DNA of 64,000 nt from Flagellimonas okinawensis (lineage in GTDB: Bacteria > Bacteroidota > Bacteroidia > Flavobacteriales > Flavobacteriaceae): assembly GCF_029194005.1 (NCBI RefSeq), contig NZ_JARFVA010000002.1:744001-808000 (forward strand). The letters run 5' to 3'. Below, in pieces: positions 8,485 through 17,626 of the stretch. The notes under the pieces are model-generated. The model saw only the letters and a list, made by a program, of their open reading frames with translations. It did no database searches and was not told the origin of the DNA. The stretch's first letter is position 1, and every line of letters begins with the position of its first letter. The position numbers and the translations under genes were made by a program.

Positions 8485-10398
8485 ATGTTAAACATTCATA
8501 ATCTTTCTGTAGCCTTTGGAGGTGAATATCTGTTCGAGGAAATATCATTTCGACTAAATGGAGGGGACAGGGTTGGTCTTATAGGAAAGAATGGTGCAGG
8601 TAAGTCTACCATGCTTAAGATCTTGGCCAAGGAAATGCCTTTGGATGAAGGCGCCATAGCTACCGAAAAGAATATCAAAATCGGATTTTTAAAGCAGGAT
8701 ATAGATTTTGAAGAGGGTCGTACCGTACTGGAAGAATCGTATCAGGCATTTTCCGAAATAAAGGACTTGGAAGAGCAACTGGACCGCATAAATACAGCCC
8801 TGGCAGAACGCACGGATTACGAAAGTGACGGATACCATCAATTAATGGTAGACCTGAACGATGTTACTCACCGATACGAAATCCTTGGTGGTTACAATTA
8901 TCAAGGTGATACGGAAAAGGTATTATTGGGTTTGGGTTTTAAGCGGGAAGATTTCAATAAGCTTACCGATACGTTTTCCGGTGGATGGAGAATGCGTATA
9001 GAGTTGGCCAAACTTTTGTTGCAGAGTAACGATGTGCTCCTTTTGGATGAGCCTACCAACCACCTGGATATTGAATCCATTATTTGGTTGGAACAGTTTC
9101 TTCGAAACTTCACTGGGGCGGTCGTCATCGTTTCCCACGATAAAATGTTCCTGGATAATGTTACCAATCGTACCATCGAAATTTCATTGGGGAGGATATA
9201 CGATTACAGTAAACCCTATTCGGAGTTTCTGGTCCATCGCAAGGAAATCAAGGAACAACAGCTCAGTGCCCAAAAGAACCAAGAAAAGCAGATTCAGCAA
9301 ACAGAGCGATTGATAGAAAAGTTCAGGGCAAAGTCCAGTAAGGCATCCATGGCCCAGTCATTGATCAAGAAGCTGGATAAAATGGAGCGTATTGAGGTGG
9401 ACGAAGAGGACAACAGTGTAATGAATCTCCGATTTCCTGTTTCTGTAAACCCGGGTAAGGTGGTGGCAGAACTTCAAGAAGTCTCAAAAAGTTATGGTCC
9501 CAAGAAAGTGTTGGAATCAATCGATCTAATGGTGGAACGTGGTAGCAAAACCGCGTTTGTGGGCCAAAACGGACAAGGGAAAACTACCTTGGCCAAAATA
9601 ATGGTCGGTGAACTCGATTATAAGGGTCACCTAAAAATTGGGCATAATGTACAACTGGGCTATTTTGCCCAAAACCAGGCCGAATATTTGGACGGGAACA
9701 AGACCATATTGGACACTATGATCGATGCCGCCAACGAAAGCAACCGTAGCAAGGTTAGAGACATTTTGGGTTCATTTTTGTTTAGGGGCGATGACGTGGA
9801 CAAATATGTAAAAGTACTATCGGGAGGTGAACGGAACCGACTGGCCTTGGCCAAGATGCTTTTACAGCCCTTTAATGTGTTGGTGATGGATGAGCCTACC
9901 AACCATTTGGACATTAAATCCAAGAATGTACTTAAACAGGCCCTACAAAATTTTGAGGGTACCTTGATATTGGTTTCTCACGATAGGGACTTTCTTCAAG
10001 GATTGACGGATAGGGTCTATGAATTCAAGGATGGAGGCATCAAAGAGTATCTTGGAGATATAGATTTTTATCTGGAACAACGAAAAATGGACGATTTCCG
10101 TAGTGTTGAGAAGGGTGACCAAAAGAAAGAGGAAAAACCCCAAGAGAAAAGTAAGGAAAGCGATTACCATACCCAAAAGAAGCAGAAGTCCTTAAAGAAC
10201 AAATTGAGTGGGGTCGAAAAAAGAATTTCCCAATTGGAAAAGGAAATTGCAGATATAGACCACGATTTATTGATGGACTACGATGCGACCATTGCAAAAC
10301 CAGACTTTTTCGACAAATATGAAGGAAAAAAGAAGGATTTGGAATCTTTAATGGAAGACTGGGAAAGCCTTTCCCACGACCTTGAGGCGCTCGATTAG
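8485..10398 (+). CDS. ABC-F family ATP-binding protein (Uup/EttA-like)
   Basis: Cytoplasmic ABC-F protein: two fused nucleotide-binding domains with no membrane part, a class that acts on ribosomes (translation factors or antibiotic resistance) rather than in transport. Domain 1 has Walker A GKNGAGKST (residues 34-42), signature FSGGWRMR and Walker B VLLLDEPTNHLD. Domain 2 has Walker A GQNGQGKTT, signature LSGGERNR and VLVMDEPTNHLD. A charged linker joins them (about residues 250-310), and the C-terminal 100 residues form a Lys/Glu-rich coiled coil (KQKSLKNKLSGVEKRISQLE), as in Uup-type members. The 637-aa length is normal. It is transcribed alone, divergently from the DUF983 gene. Confidence 0.92.
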   Translation: MLNIHNLSVAFGGEYLFEEISFRLNGGDRVGLIGKNGAGKSTMLKILAKEMPLDEGAIATEKNIKIGFLKQDIDFEEGRTVLEESYQAFSEIKDLEEQLDRINTALAERTDYESDGYHQLMVDLNDVTHRYEILGGYNYQGDTEKVLLGLGFKREDFNKLTDTFSGGWRMRIELAKLLLQSNDVLLLDEPTNHLDIESIIWLEQFLRNFTGAVVIVSHDKMFLDNVTNRTIEISLGRIYDYSKPYSEFLVHRKEIKEQQLSAQKNQEKQIQQTERLIEKFRAKSSKASMAQSLIKKLDKMERIEVDEEDNSVMNLRFPVSVNPGKVVAELQEVSKSYGPKKVLESIDLMVERGSKTAFVGQNGQGKTTLAKIMVGELDYKGHLKIGHNVQLGYFAQNQAEYLDGNKTILDTMIDAANESNRSKVRDILGSFLFRGDDVDKYVKVLSGGERNRLALAKMLLQPFNVLVMDEPTNHLDIKSKNVLKQALQNFEGTLILVSHDRDFLQGLTDRVYEFKDGGIKEYLGDIDFYLEQRKMDDFRSVEKGDQKKEEKPQEKSKESDYHTQKKQKSLKNKLSGVEKRISQLEKEIADIDHDLLMDYDATIAKPDFFDKYEGKKKDLESLMEDWESLSHDLEALD

Positions 10399-10469
10399 GC
10401 ATTAGTGCAAATTTTACACAACGCTTTTTTGTTAATTCACAACAATATCGAGCGTATTCAACGATTATT

Positions 10470-10501
10470 TTTGTAGGATGTTTCTTCTTTTTATTACTTT
10501 G
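10470..10501 (+). promoter_or_regulatory. Candidate Bacteroidota promoter for the LRR gene
   Basis: TTTG at 10470-10473, a 20-base spacer, then TTACTTTG at 10494-10501, one mismatch from TAnnTTTG. The predicted start of transcription lies about 25 bases ahead of the ATG at 10535. Confidence 0.45.
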
Positions 10502-10534
10502 TAGGTAAATTCCTTACAGTTAAATAAGTAATAA

Positions 10535-11422
10535 ATGATTCGTGTAGCTATATTTTTCTTTTACCTGATGTTCTCCACTGGGGTCACTTTAGCTAGTGGA
10601 CAGGTATCCCTCAAAGAAAAATCTGCTTTGGTAGATCTTTTCAATAGTACCAAAGGTGAGGATTGGAATACGTCATGGGATTTGAATGCCCCGGTAAACA
10701 CTTGGAAAGGTGTGGAGGTCAAAAATGGACATGTCGTTGGGATAACGCTTTTTATGAATAACCTAAACGGTTCACTTCCGGAGAGTATCGGAGATCTTAA
10801 ACATTTGGTCAATCTAAATTTGGCATTTAACCAAATAACCGGAGTTCTGCCTAAAGACATTGTTCAACTGGAAGAGTTAAAAGTATTCCGGTTGGAAATG
10901 AACAGAATTAAAGGCAACATACCTCAAGAAGTAGGAAATTTTAAAAAATTGGAGATTTTCTCCATGTTCAACAATTTCTTGACCGGACCTATTCCGGAAA
11001 CCTTTGGTGAACTCAAAAATTTAAAGGAACTCAACCTTTCGAGCAACAACTTAAAAGGGGCGATTCCAAAGTCCATTGGGAACCTTTCCAATTTAAAGGC
11101 ACTGGGTTTGTTCGAAAATATGTTGGAAGGTCAAATTCCATCAGAAATAGGGAATTTGGCCCAATTAAAGGAGCTGGTCTTGTCCAATAACAGGTTGGGC
11201 GGAGATATTCCCGAGGAGTTTGGGCAATTGGCAAGTTTGGAAATCCTACAACTTCAAAACAACCAGTTCAACTCCTTGAACGCACTTCACAAAATGGATA
11301 CGAAACAATTTTTGGTTTTTGATACCGACGATAAATCGTTAAATCCAAGATTCAAGGAAATACAATTTGAGCGCACTCGTATGGCAGATACCAAATTCGA
11401 GGACGAGAACGAAAACGAGTAG
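10535..11422 (+). CDS. Secreted leucine-rich-repeat protein
   Basis: Exported protein with a signal peptide (MIRVAIFFFYLMFSTGVTLASG) and a plant-type LRR domain. The N-terminal cap has DLFNSTKGEDWNTSWDL and NTWKGVEVKNGHVVGITL, the usual capping pattern of these proteins. At least six repeats of about 24 residues follow, of the form LxxLxxLxLxxNxLxGxIPxxxGNL (for example LKELNLSSNNLKGAIPKSIG and LKELVLSNNRLGGDIPEEFG). The C-terminal tail is acidic (DTKFEDENENE) with no type IX sorting domain, so final location is unclear (periplasm or surface). LRRs of this kind usually mediate protein binding; the partner is unknown. 295 aa, single gene. Confidence 0.85.
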   Translation: MIRVAIFFFYLMFSTGVTLASGQVSLKEKSALVDLFNSTKGEDWNTSWDLNAPVNTWKGVEVKNGHVVGITLFMNNLNGSLPESIGDLKHLVNLNLAFNQITGVLPKDIVQLEELKVFRLEMNRIKGNIPQEVGNFKKLEIFSMFNNFLTGPIPETFGELKNLKELNLSSNNLKGAIPKSIGNLSNLKALGLFENMLEGQIPSEIGNLAQLKELVLSNNRLGGDIPEEFGQLASLEILQLQNNQFNSLNALHKMDTKQFLVFDTDDKSLNPRFKEIQFERTRMADTKFEDENENE

Positions 11423-11520
11423 TTAGTTATTACTTTAGTTTGTTTGGTTTGGGGGTACAGGCGTGTATCCCCATTTTTTTTACAACAAAGTTTTTGTTGG
11501 ATTTTATGAAATATTTAACC

Positions 11521-11548
11521 ATTGCAAAAAATGTAGGGAATAGATTTG
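11521..11548 (+). promoter_or_regulatory. Candidate promoter of the RND efflux operon
   Basis: TAGATTTG at 11541-11548 is an exact TAnnTTTG match. ATTG at 11521-11524 stands 16 bases upstream as a possible -33 element, slightly shorter than the usual 17-23. The ATG of the adaptor gene follows at 11571, giving a short leader. Confidence 0.5.
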
Positions 11549-11570
11549 CAGTGATTAAACCAACTAACAA

Positions 11571-12692
11571 ATGCGAAAGCTTATTATATCGGCGGTTGCC
11601 GGTGGCGTCATAATTTTTGCATCCTTGTATTTTGCAGGGCTTATTGCAGATAGCAAGGACAACAGAAGACCCCCTTCCCAAAAGGTGGTGAAGACCGTTT
11701 TTGTGGATACGGTATCCAATACCACTGTTCCGATAATGGTTCCCGCCAATGGTAATCTTCGAGCTAAAAAACGCGTAGAGCTCTATTCCGAAGTACAGGG
11801 TGTCTTTAGACCTGGCAGTAAACTTTTCCGAACAGGACAAGAGTATTCCGCAGGGCAAACACTAATTAAAATAGATGCCAATGAGTACTATGCCTCGGTG
11901 CAATCTGCGAAGAGTAACCTATACAATCTACTTACTTCCATAATGCCCGATCTTAGACTGGATTATCCCGAAATCTATCCAAAATGGCAATCCTACCTCA
12001 ATGGGTTCGATTTGGAAAAAACGACCCCAGAGTTACCCAAAATGGAAAGTGAGAAAGAAAACTTCTTTATTACCGGAAGGGAAATAGTTTCCAACTATTA
12101 CAATGTGAAAAATTTGGAGCAGCGATTGTCCAAATATACCATTACAGCTCCTTTTACCGGAATTTTAACGGAAGCCTTGGTCACCGAAGGAACTTTGATA
12201 CGGACTGGGCAGAAACTGGGCGAGTTCATCAATACCGGTCTGTACGAGTTGGAAGTTTCCGTAAGTAAAACATATGCCGACTTTTTAAGGGTAGGAAAGA
12301 AAGTAGAGCTTTCCAATTTGGAGAAGACCAAGACCTATACCGGGCAAGTAACACGCGTCAATGGACGAGTGGACCAAAATTCGCAGACCATCACCGTTTA
12401 CATCGAAGTTCAGGGAGAAGATCTTAAAGAAGGGCAATATCTAGAAGCCAACTTGGAAGCCAAGGAAGAAAATGATGCTATAGAAATAGATCGTTCCCTA
12501 TTGTTGGAAAACAACCAGATTTTTGTGGTCAAGGACTCCATATTGGATTTGATGGATGTATCGCCCATATTCTTCACGGATAAGACCGTAGTGCTTAAAA
12601 ATGTTCCCGACGGAGAAGTAATAGTGGCCAAGCCCATTACCGGTGCATACGCAGGTATGTTGGTAAAGACTTTTGACGAAAGTAAATCCTAA
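11571..12692 (+). CDS. RND efflux periplasmic adaptor (HlyD/MFP family)
   Basis: Membrane-fusion subunit that links an inner-membrane RND pump to its outer-membrane channel. An N-terminal hydrophobic segment (LIISAVAGGVIIFASLYFAGL) anchors or exports it. The biotinyl-lipoyl half-motifs are seen around GNLRAKKRVELYSEVQG and YTITAPFTGILTEALVTEGT, separated by a short helical hairpin. The beta-barrel part follows (YELEVSVSKTYADFLRVGKK). The hairpin is short for the family, and the first lipoyl half holds a FRPGSKLFRTGQEYSAGQTL loop. It is the first gene of a three-gene efflux operon; the pump gene begins 12 bases later. 373 aa. Confidence 0.9.
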   Translation: MRKLIISAVAGGVIIFASLYFAGLIADSKDNRRPPSQKVVKTVFVDTVSNTTVPIMVPANGNLRAKKRVELYSEVQGVFRPGSKLFRTGQEYSAGQTLIKIDANEYYASVQSAKSNLYNLLTSIMPDLRLDYPEIYPKWQSYLNGFDLEKTTPELPKMESEKENFFITGREIVSNYYNVKNLEQRLSKYTITAPFTGILTEALVTEGTLIRTGQKLGEFINTGLYELEVSVSKTYADFLRVGKKVELSNLEKTKTYTGQVTRVNGRVDQNSQTITVYIEVQGEDLKEGQYLEANLEAKEENDAIEIDRSLLLENNQIFVVKDSILDLMDVSPIFFTDKTVVLKNVPDGEVIVAKPITGAYAGMLVKTFDESKS

Positions 12693-12704
12693 AAATCCTC
12701 AGCC

Positions 12705-15700
12705 GTGAGAAAGATCATCTCGTATTTTATTAAATACCACATGGCAGTGAATGTCTTTATATTGGCATTCTTTGTTTTTGGGATTGTGGGAATCTTTTCC
12801 CTGAAATCATCCTTTTTTCCACTCAATGAAGCTAGGAACATTACCATTGCCATAACTTACCCCGGTGCTTCACCACAAGAAATTGAAGAAGGTATTGTTC
12901 TAAAAATCGAGGATAACCTAAAGGGGTTGGAAGGAGTGGAAAGAGTAACATCTACCTCTCGAGAAAACAGCGGAACCATAAATGTTGAAATAGAGAAGGA
13001 AAGAAATGTGGATTTCATGCTGTTGGAGGTAAAGAACGCCGTAGACCGGGTACCTACCTTTCCAACGGGAATGGAACCTTTGATCGTGGCAAAACAAGAG
13101 CCGGTGCGTCCGACCATCAGTTTTGCAGTTAGCGGTAAGGATGTACCATTGGCCACCTTAAAACAAATTGGAAGACAAATAGAGAACGACCTTAGGGCGA
13201 TCGATGGTATTTCCCAGATTTCCATAGCGGGGTATCCGGATGAGGAAATCGAAATAGCAGTGGACGAAAATAGTCTACTGGCCTATAACCTTTCCTTTAG
13301 CGAGGTGGCCCAGGCAGTTTCCAACGCCAATATCCTGGTCACTGGAGGTAATATAAAGACCGTTACAGAAGAATATTTGATACGGGCCAATAACCGTTCG
13401 TATTATGGAGATGAGCTATCCAATATCGTAGTTAGGGGAGATGCCGCTGGCCGTGCTGTCAGGTTGAAGGACGTGGCCGTGATACGTGACAGGTTCTCAG
13501 AAACACCCAATGCCTCGTATTTTAACGATAAGCTCGCCGTAAACATTACCATAACCAGTACCAATACTGAAGATTTGATGGGTTCCGCCGAAAATGTACG
13601 CCAGTATATTCAGGAATTCAATGAAAAATATACCAACGTACAACTGGATGTTATAGACGATCGATCTACAACCTTGACCCAACGTACGGAACTGTTGACC
13701 GAAAATGCGATTGTAGGTATGATCCTGGTATTGGTCTTCCTATCGTTGTTCTTGAATACGCGTTTGGCATTTTGGGTAGCTTTTGGACTTCCCATTGCAT
13801 TTTTGGGAATGTTTGTGTTCGCACCTATGTTCAATGTGACCATTAATGTGCTTTCATTGTTCGGAATGATCATTGTTATCGGTATTCTGGTGGATGATGG
13901 GATTGTGATCGCAGAAAATATATATCAGCACTATGAGGATGGTAAACCTCCGGTAAAAGCAGCTATTGATGGGACCATGGAAGTGATTCCACCTATTATT
14001 TCGGCAATAATCACTACCATTCTGGCATTTTCTATTTTCCTTTTCTTGGATAGTAGGATCGGTGAATTCTTTAGTGAGGTTTCCGTAATCGTGATTTTGA
14101 CCCTTGTTGTTTCCTTGGTGGAGGCCTTGATAATTTTACCGGCTCACTTGGCGCATTCCAAGGCATTGCACAAACAGAGTGATAAACCCAAGACGGGAAT
14201 AGCAAAAGTGTTTGCCGAACTTAGGGCCATAAATAGGTTAGGGGACAGAATCATGAATTACATGAGGGACAAATGGTACAGTCCGGCCCTTAATTTTATG
14301 TTGAATTATAAGTTCCTCACCTTTGCGCTCTTTTTTATGGGACTGGCGCTTACCCTCGGATCTATCGGCGGAGGTGTTATTCGAACCTCTTTTTTCCCCA
14401 GGGTGGCCAGTGATCAGGTTTCCATAGAGCTGACCATGCCCAACGGAACCAACGAGAAGGTCACGGATTCCATAATAAGCTTGATACAGGACAAGGCACG
14501 TATCGTAAATCAAGAACTTACAGACAAGTATTTACAGGGTATGGATAAAATGCTCTATGTGAATATGATTAAGAATTTAGGACCAGGTTCGTCCTCAGCA
14601 AATTTGCAGATCAACCTTTTGCCAGGTGAAGAGAGACCGGATGGAATCAGAGCAGATATGGTGACCAACAGGCTCAGAGAATTGGTTGGACCTGTAATAG
14701 GTGTAGAAAGCTTGATCTATGGTTCCGGAGGAAATTTTGGAGGTAATCCCGTTTCCGTTTCCTTATTGGGCAATAATATTGCAGAACTTAAAGCCGCCAA
14801 GGAAGAACTTAAAGCTGCCATGGAGGCCAATGCCAATTTAAAGGATGTTGTGGACAACGACCCTGCGGGAATCAAGGAAATCAGATTGCAGCTTAAGGAG
14901 AATGCCTATTTGCTTGGATTGGATCTTAGAACGGTAATGAACCAAGTACGAGGTGGGTTCTTTGGGGCACAGGCACAACGATTTCAGAGAGGTCAGGATG
15001 AAATAAGGGTATGGGTGCGCTATGATAGAGAAAACCGATCGTCCATATCAGATTTGGATGAAATGAGGATTCTAGCTCCAAGTGGAGACCGTATCCCACT
15101 TAAGGAAATCGCTACATATACCATTGAAAGAGGAGATGTGGCCATCAATCACCTGGAAGGAAGAAGGGAAATCCAGGTATCTTCGGATTTGACCGATCCT
15201 GAAACAACCAGTGGAACCGATGCCATGTTATGGATAAGAAACGAGGTGTTGCCCGATATTCTTTCAAAATATCCGTCCATTTCACCTTCCTATGAAGGAC
15301 AGAACAGGGAAGCCAATAAACTCATAGGATCTCTTGGATTTGTGGGGCCTATTGTGATTTTCCTGATTTTTATAACCATTGCCTTTACCTTTAGGAGCAT
15401 CAGCCAGCCATTGCTTTTGATTTTTATGGTACCGTTCAGTTTAACTGCGGTGGCTTGGGGACATTATCTCCATGGTTTTCCAATCAATATACTCTCCATG
15501 TTGGGTATCATTGCCTTAATAGGGATCATGGTTAACGACGGCTTGGTTTTGATTGGTAAGTTCAATATCAATTTGAGGAACGGTATGAAATTCGATGATG
15601 CACTTTACGAAGCAGGACGTTCGCGTTTTAGGGCTATCTTTTTGACCTCCGTGACCACTATAGCAGGACTGGCGCCGTTGCTGTTGGAAAAGAGCCGTCA

Positions 15701-15998
15701 AGCCCAGTTCTTGAAGCCTATGGCCATATCCATCGCCTATGGTATTGCATTTGCTACGATATTGACATTGTTGATGTTGCCATTGCTATTATCCTTTGGT
15801 AATAGTGTAAAAGTATTTACCAAAAAATTATGGACAGGAGAAGAAGTGACGCCCGAAGAGGTGGAACGAGCTATTAGAGAGAAGCACGAAGAAGAGGAAA
15901 TGGAGGCAGAAAGTATGGAGCATTTAAATGGCACGGAGAACACTAATATGTCCCAAAATGGAGAAGAAAATTCAAAAGTTGTAGAAGAAACCACATAA
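12705..15998 (+). CDS. RND family efflux pump, inner-membrane subunit
   Basis: Proton-driven tripartite efflux pump of the AcrB/MexB (HAE) superfamily. It begins with a GTG codon at 12705 (MRKIISYFIKYHMAVNVF); no better ATG lies nearby. The architecture is standard: helix 1, a large periplasmic porter domain, helices 2-6, second periplasmic domain, helices 8-12. Helix 4 carries the proton-relay pair Asp-Asp (GILVDDGIVIAENIY). The repeat copy has GIMVNDGLVLIGKFN. The acidic C-terminus (EEEMEAESMEHLNG) is cytoplasmic. Length is 1097 aa, at the long end of the family. The substrate is unknown. Its stop overlaps the start of the channel gene by one base (TAATG). Confidence 0.93.
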   Translation: MRKIISYFIKYHMAVNVFILAFFVFGIVGIFSLKSSFFPLNEARNITIAITYPGASPQEIEEGIVLKIEDNLKGLEGVERVTSTSRENSGTINVEIEKERNVDFMLLEVKNAVDRVPTFPTGMEPLIVAKQEPVRPTISFAVSGKDVPLATLKQIGRQIENDLRAIDGISQISIAGYPDEEIEIAVDENSLLAYNLSFSEVAQAVSNANILVTGGNIKTVTEEYLIRANNRSYYGDELSNIVVRGDAAGRAVRLKDVAVIRDRFSETPNASYFNDKLAVNITITSTNTEDLMGSAENVRQYIQEFNEKYTNVQLDVIDDRSTTLTQRTELLTENAIVGMILVLVFLSLFLNTRLAFWVAFGLPIAFLGMFVFAPMFNVTINVLSLFGMIIVIGILVDDGIVIAENIYQHYEDGKPPVKAAIDGTMEVIPPIISAIITTILAFSIFLFLDSRIGEFFSEVSVIVILTLVVSLVEALIILPAHLAHSKALHKQSDKPKTGIAKVFAELRAINRLGDRIMNYMRDKWYSPALNFMLNYKFLTFALFFMGLALTLGSIGGGVIRTSFFPRVASDQVSIELTMPNGTNEKVTDSIISLIQDKARIVNQELTDKYLQGMDKMLYVNMIKNLGPGSSSANLQINLLPGEERPDGIRADMVTNRLRELVGPVIGVESLIYGSGGNFGGNPVSVSLLGNNIAELKAAKEELKAAMEANANLKDVVDNDPAGIKEIRLQLKENAYLLGLDLRTVMNQVRGGFFGAQAQRFQRGQDEIRVWVRYDRENRSSISDLDEMRILAPSGDRIPLKEIATYTIERGDVAINHLEGRREIQVSSDLTDPETTSGTDAMLWIRNEVLPDILSKYPSISPSYEGQNREANKLIGSLGFVGPIVIFLIFITIAFTFRSISQPLLLIFMVPFSLTAVAWGHYLHGFPINILSMLGIIALIGIMVNDGLVLIGKFNINLRNGMKFDDALYEAGRSRFRAIFLTSVTTIAGLAPLLLEKSRQAQFLKPMAISIAYGIAFATILTLLMLPLLLSFGNSVKVFTKKLWTGEEVTPEEVERAIREKHEEEEMEAESMEHLNGTENTNMSQNGEENSKVVEETT

Positions 15999-17323
15999 TG
16001 AAAAACTTTTTTTATACAACAACCCTGATTTTATTGTTTTATGGTCCGGTAATGTTCGCTCAGGACCAGCTACTTTCCAAACAGGAAGCCATAGATATGG
16101 TGTTGGAGAACAATCTTGATATCCTGGTTGCAAGGAATACTAGAATTATCGATGAAAATAATGCGGATATCCTAAATTCAGGTTATTTGCCATCGGTAAC
16201 AGGAAACGCAAGTGGGAGCATAGACAAACAAAATTCGGAAGGTGTCTTGGGAAATGGGGACACTAGGACAGCCGAGGGAGCGGAAACTAGAAGATACAGT
16301 GCTTCGGTAAATGTAAATTATACATTGTTCGATGGTCTCGGAAGATACTACAACTACAAAAGTTTTAAAGAAAGGTCCCAACAATCGGAATTGGAGGTGA
16401 GGCAGACCATTGAAACAACGATCTTACAGTTGTTCACGGTCTATTACGAAGCAGCGCGCTTAACCGAAAATACAGCAACACTTGAGCAGGCCTTGGCCAT
16501 TTCAAAGGATAGGCTAAAAAGAGCGGAGTACCAGTTCGAATTCGGACAAAATACCGGATTGGATGTATTGAATGCAGAAGTTGATATCAATACGGATAGT
16601 ATCAACCTTTTGAATTCCAGGCAGCTATTGCGAAATACCATGAGGGATCTGAACCTTATACTCAACAGGGACCTGTCGTCACAATTTTCAGCGGATACTA
16701 CGGTAACCTTTGTTCCCGAATTACGTATGGAAAGTATGTACAATGAGGCCAAGATGAACAATGTAAGGCTTCAAATAGTGGAAAAGGACCTTAATATGGG
16801 TCTGAACGATATTCGAGTGGCTCGAAGTGGTTATTTGCCGACAATAGGTTTAACAGGTACATATGGTTGGAACGAATCCAACAACAACAGCCCACTGGCG
16901 TTCGTTTTACAAAATACCTCCACAGGAGTAACGGGAACGGTGAACTTGACTTGGAACCTATTTGATGGTGGCACCACCATTACGGGAATTAAAAACGCCA
17001 AAATTGCCTACAAAAACCAAGAAATAGCTAAAAAACAGATTGAACTGGAGGTAGAACGTGATATCCGAAATGCATGGGACAGTTATACCAATGCACTTTA
17101 TGTACTAGAGGTACAGGAAAAAAACCTACAGACCAATCAAAATAACTTTAACAGAACTGACGAGCGCTATAAATTGGGTCAGGTGACCTCCATAGAATTT
17201 AGACAGGCGCAATTGAATCTGCTCAATGCTGAATTGGCCAAAAGTCAAGCTAAATACACCGCTAAATTGGCCGAATTACAAATGCTCCAAATTAGCGGAC
17301 AGTTACTTAATGTTGATTTTTAG
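15998..17323 (+). CDS. TolC-like outer-membrane efflux protein
   Basis: Outer-membrane exit duct of the preceding RND system. A signal peptide is visible (MKNFFYTTTLILLFYGPVMFAQ). The rest is the duplicated OEP pattern of long helices: LSKQEAIDMVLENNLDILVA at the start, then strands such as NVNYTLFDGLGRYYNYKS and its second copy NLTWNLFDGGTTITGIKNA. The second helical repeat includes LGQVTSIEFRQAQLNLLNAE. 441 aa is the usual size. The start codon shares one base with the pump gene stop, so the two are translationally coupled. Confidence 0.92.
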   Translation: MKNFFYTTTLILLFYGPVMFAQDQLLSKQEAIDMVLENNLDILVARNTRIIDENNADILNSGYLPSVTGNASGSIDKQNSEGVLGNGDTRTAEGAETRRYSASVNVNYTLFDGLGRYYNYKSFKERSQQSELEVRQTIETTILQLFTVYYEAARLTENTATLEQALAISKDRLKRAEYQFEFGQNTGLDVLNAEVDINTDSINLLNSRQLLRNTMRDLNLILNRDLSSQFSADTTVTFVPELRMESMYNEAKMNNVRLQIVEKDLNMGLNDIRVARSGYLPTIGLTGTYGWNESNNNSPLAFVLQNTSTGVTGTVNLTWNLFDGGTTITGIKNAKIAYKNQEIAKKQIELEVERDIRNAWDSYTNALYVLEVQEKNLQTNQNNFNRTDERYKLGQVTSIEFRQAQLNLLNAELAKSQAKYTAKLAELQMLQISGQLLNVDF

Positions 17324-17326
17324 GCC

Positions 17327-17509
17327 ATGTACGAGCATTTTTTTCAATGCCCGTACTGTTGGGAGGAAATTTCCTTTTTGTTGGATAACTCCATCGCCGA
17401 ACAGACTTATGTCGAGGATTGTGAAGTATGCTGTAATCCCATAGAGGCGACCGCAGGTTTTAGGAACCAAGAATTGGTGTTGTTCAATGCCAAAGAGCTT
17501 GGCCAATAA
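17327..17509 (+). CDS. CPXCG-motif cysteine-rich small protein
   Basis: A 60-residue cytoplasmic protein of the CPXCG-motif family, function unknown. Four cysteines form two pairs, CPYC near the N-terminus (FFQCPYCWEEISFLLD) and CEVCC in YVEDCEVCCNPIEA, a likely zinc ribbon. The ATG lies three bases after the tolC-like stop, so it rides on the efflux operon. It overlaps shadow frames, but the conserved cysteine pattern and the tight spacing make it real. Confidence 0.8.
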   Translation: MYEHFFQCPYCWEEISFLLDNSIAEQTYVEDCEVCCNPIEATAGFRNQELVLFNAKELGQ

Positions 17510-17537
17510 AAAAGCCGAAGACAAATGCTCCGGCTTT
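17507..17537 (-). terminator. Terminator of the GH16 / beta-glucan operon
   Basis: AAAGCCG at 17511-17517 pairs with CGGCTTT at 17531-17537. On the minus strand the hairpin is followed by a run of T, placing it about 90 bases after the GH16 stop. It overlaps the end of the convergent CPXCG gene and may weakly stop that transcript too. Confidence 0.7.
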
Positions 17538-17626
17538 GGTTGGAAATGCTCGATCTAAACCTTTCCAAGATCTTAAATTGATCAAATATCAGTAATCTAA
17601 CTCTATCGGTCCTTTATTGGACCTTA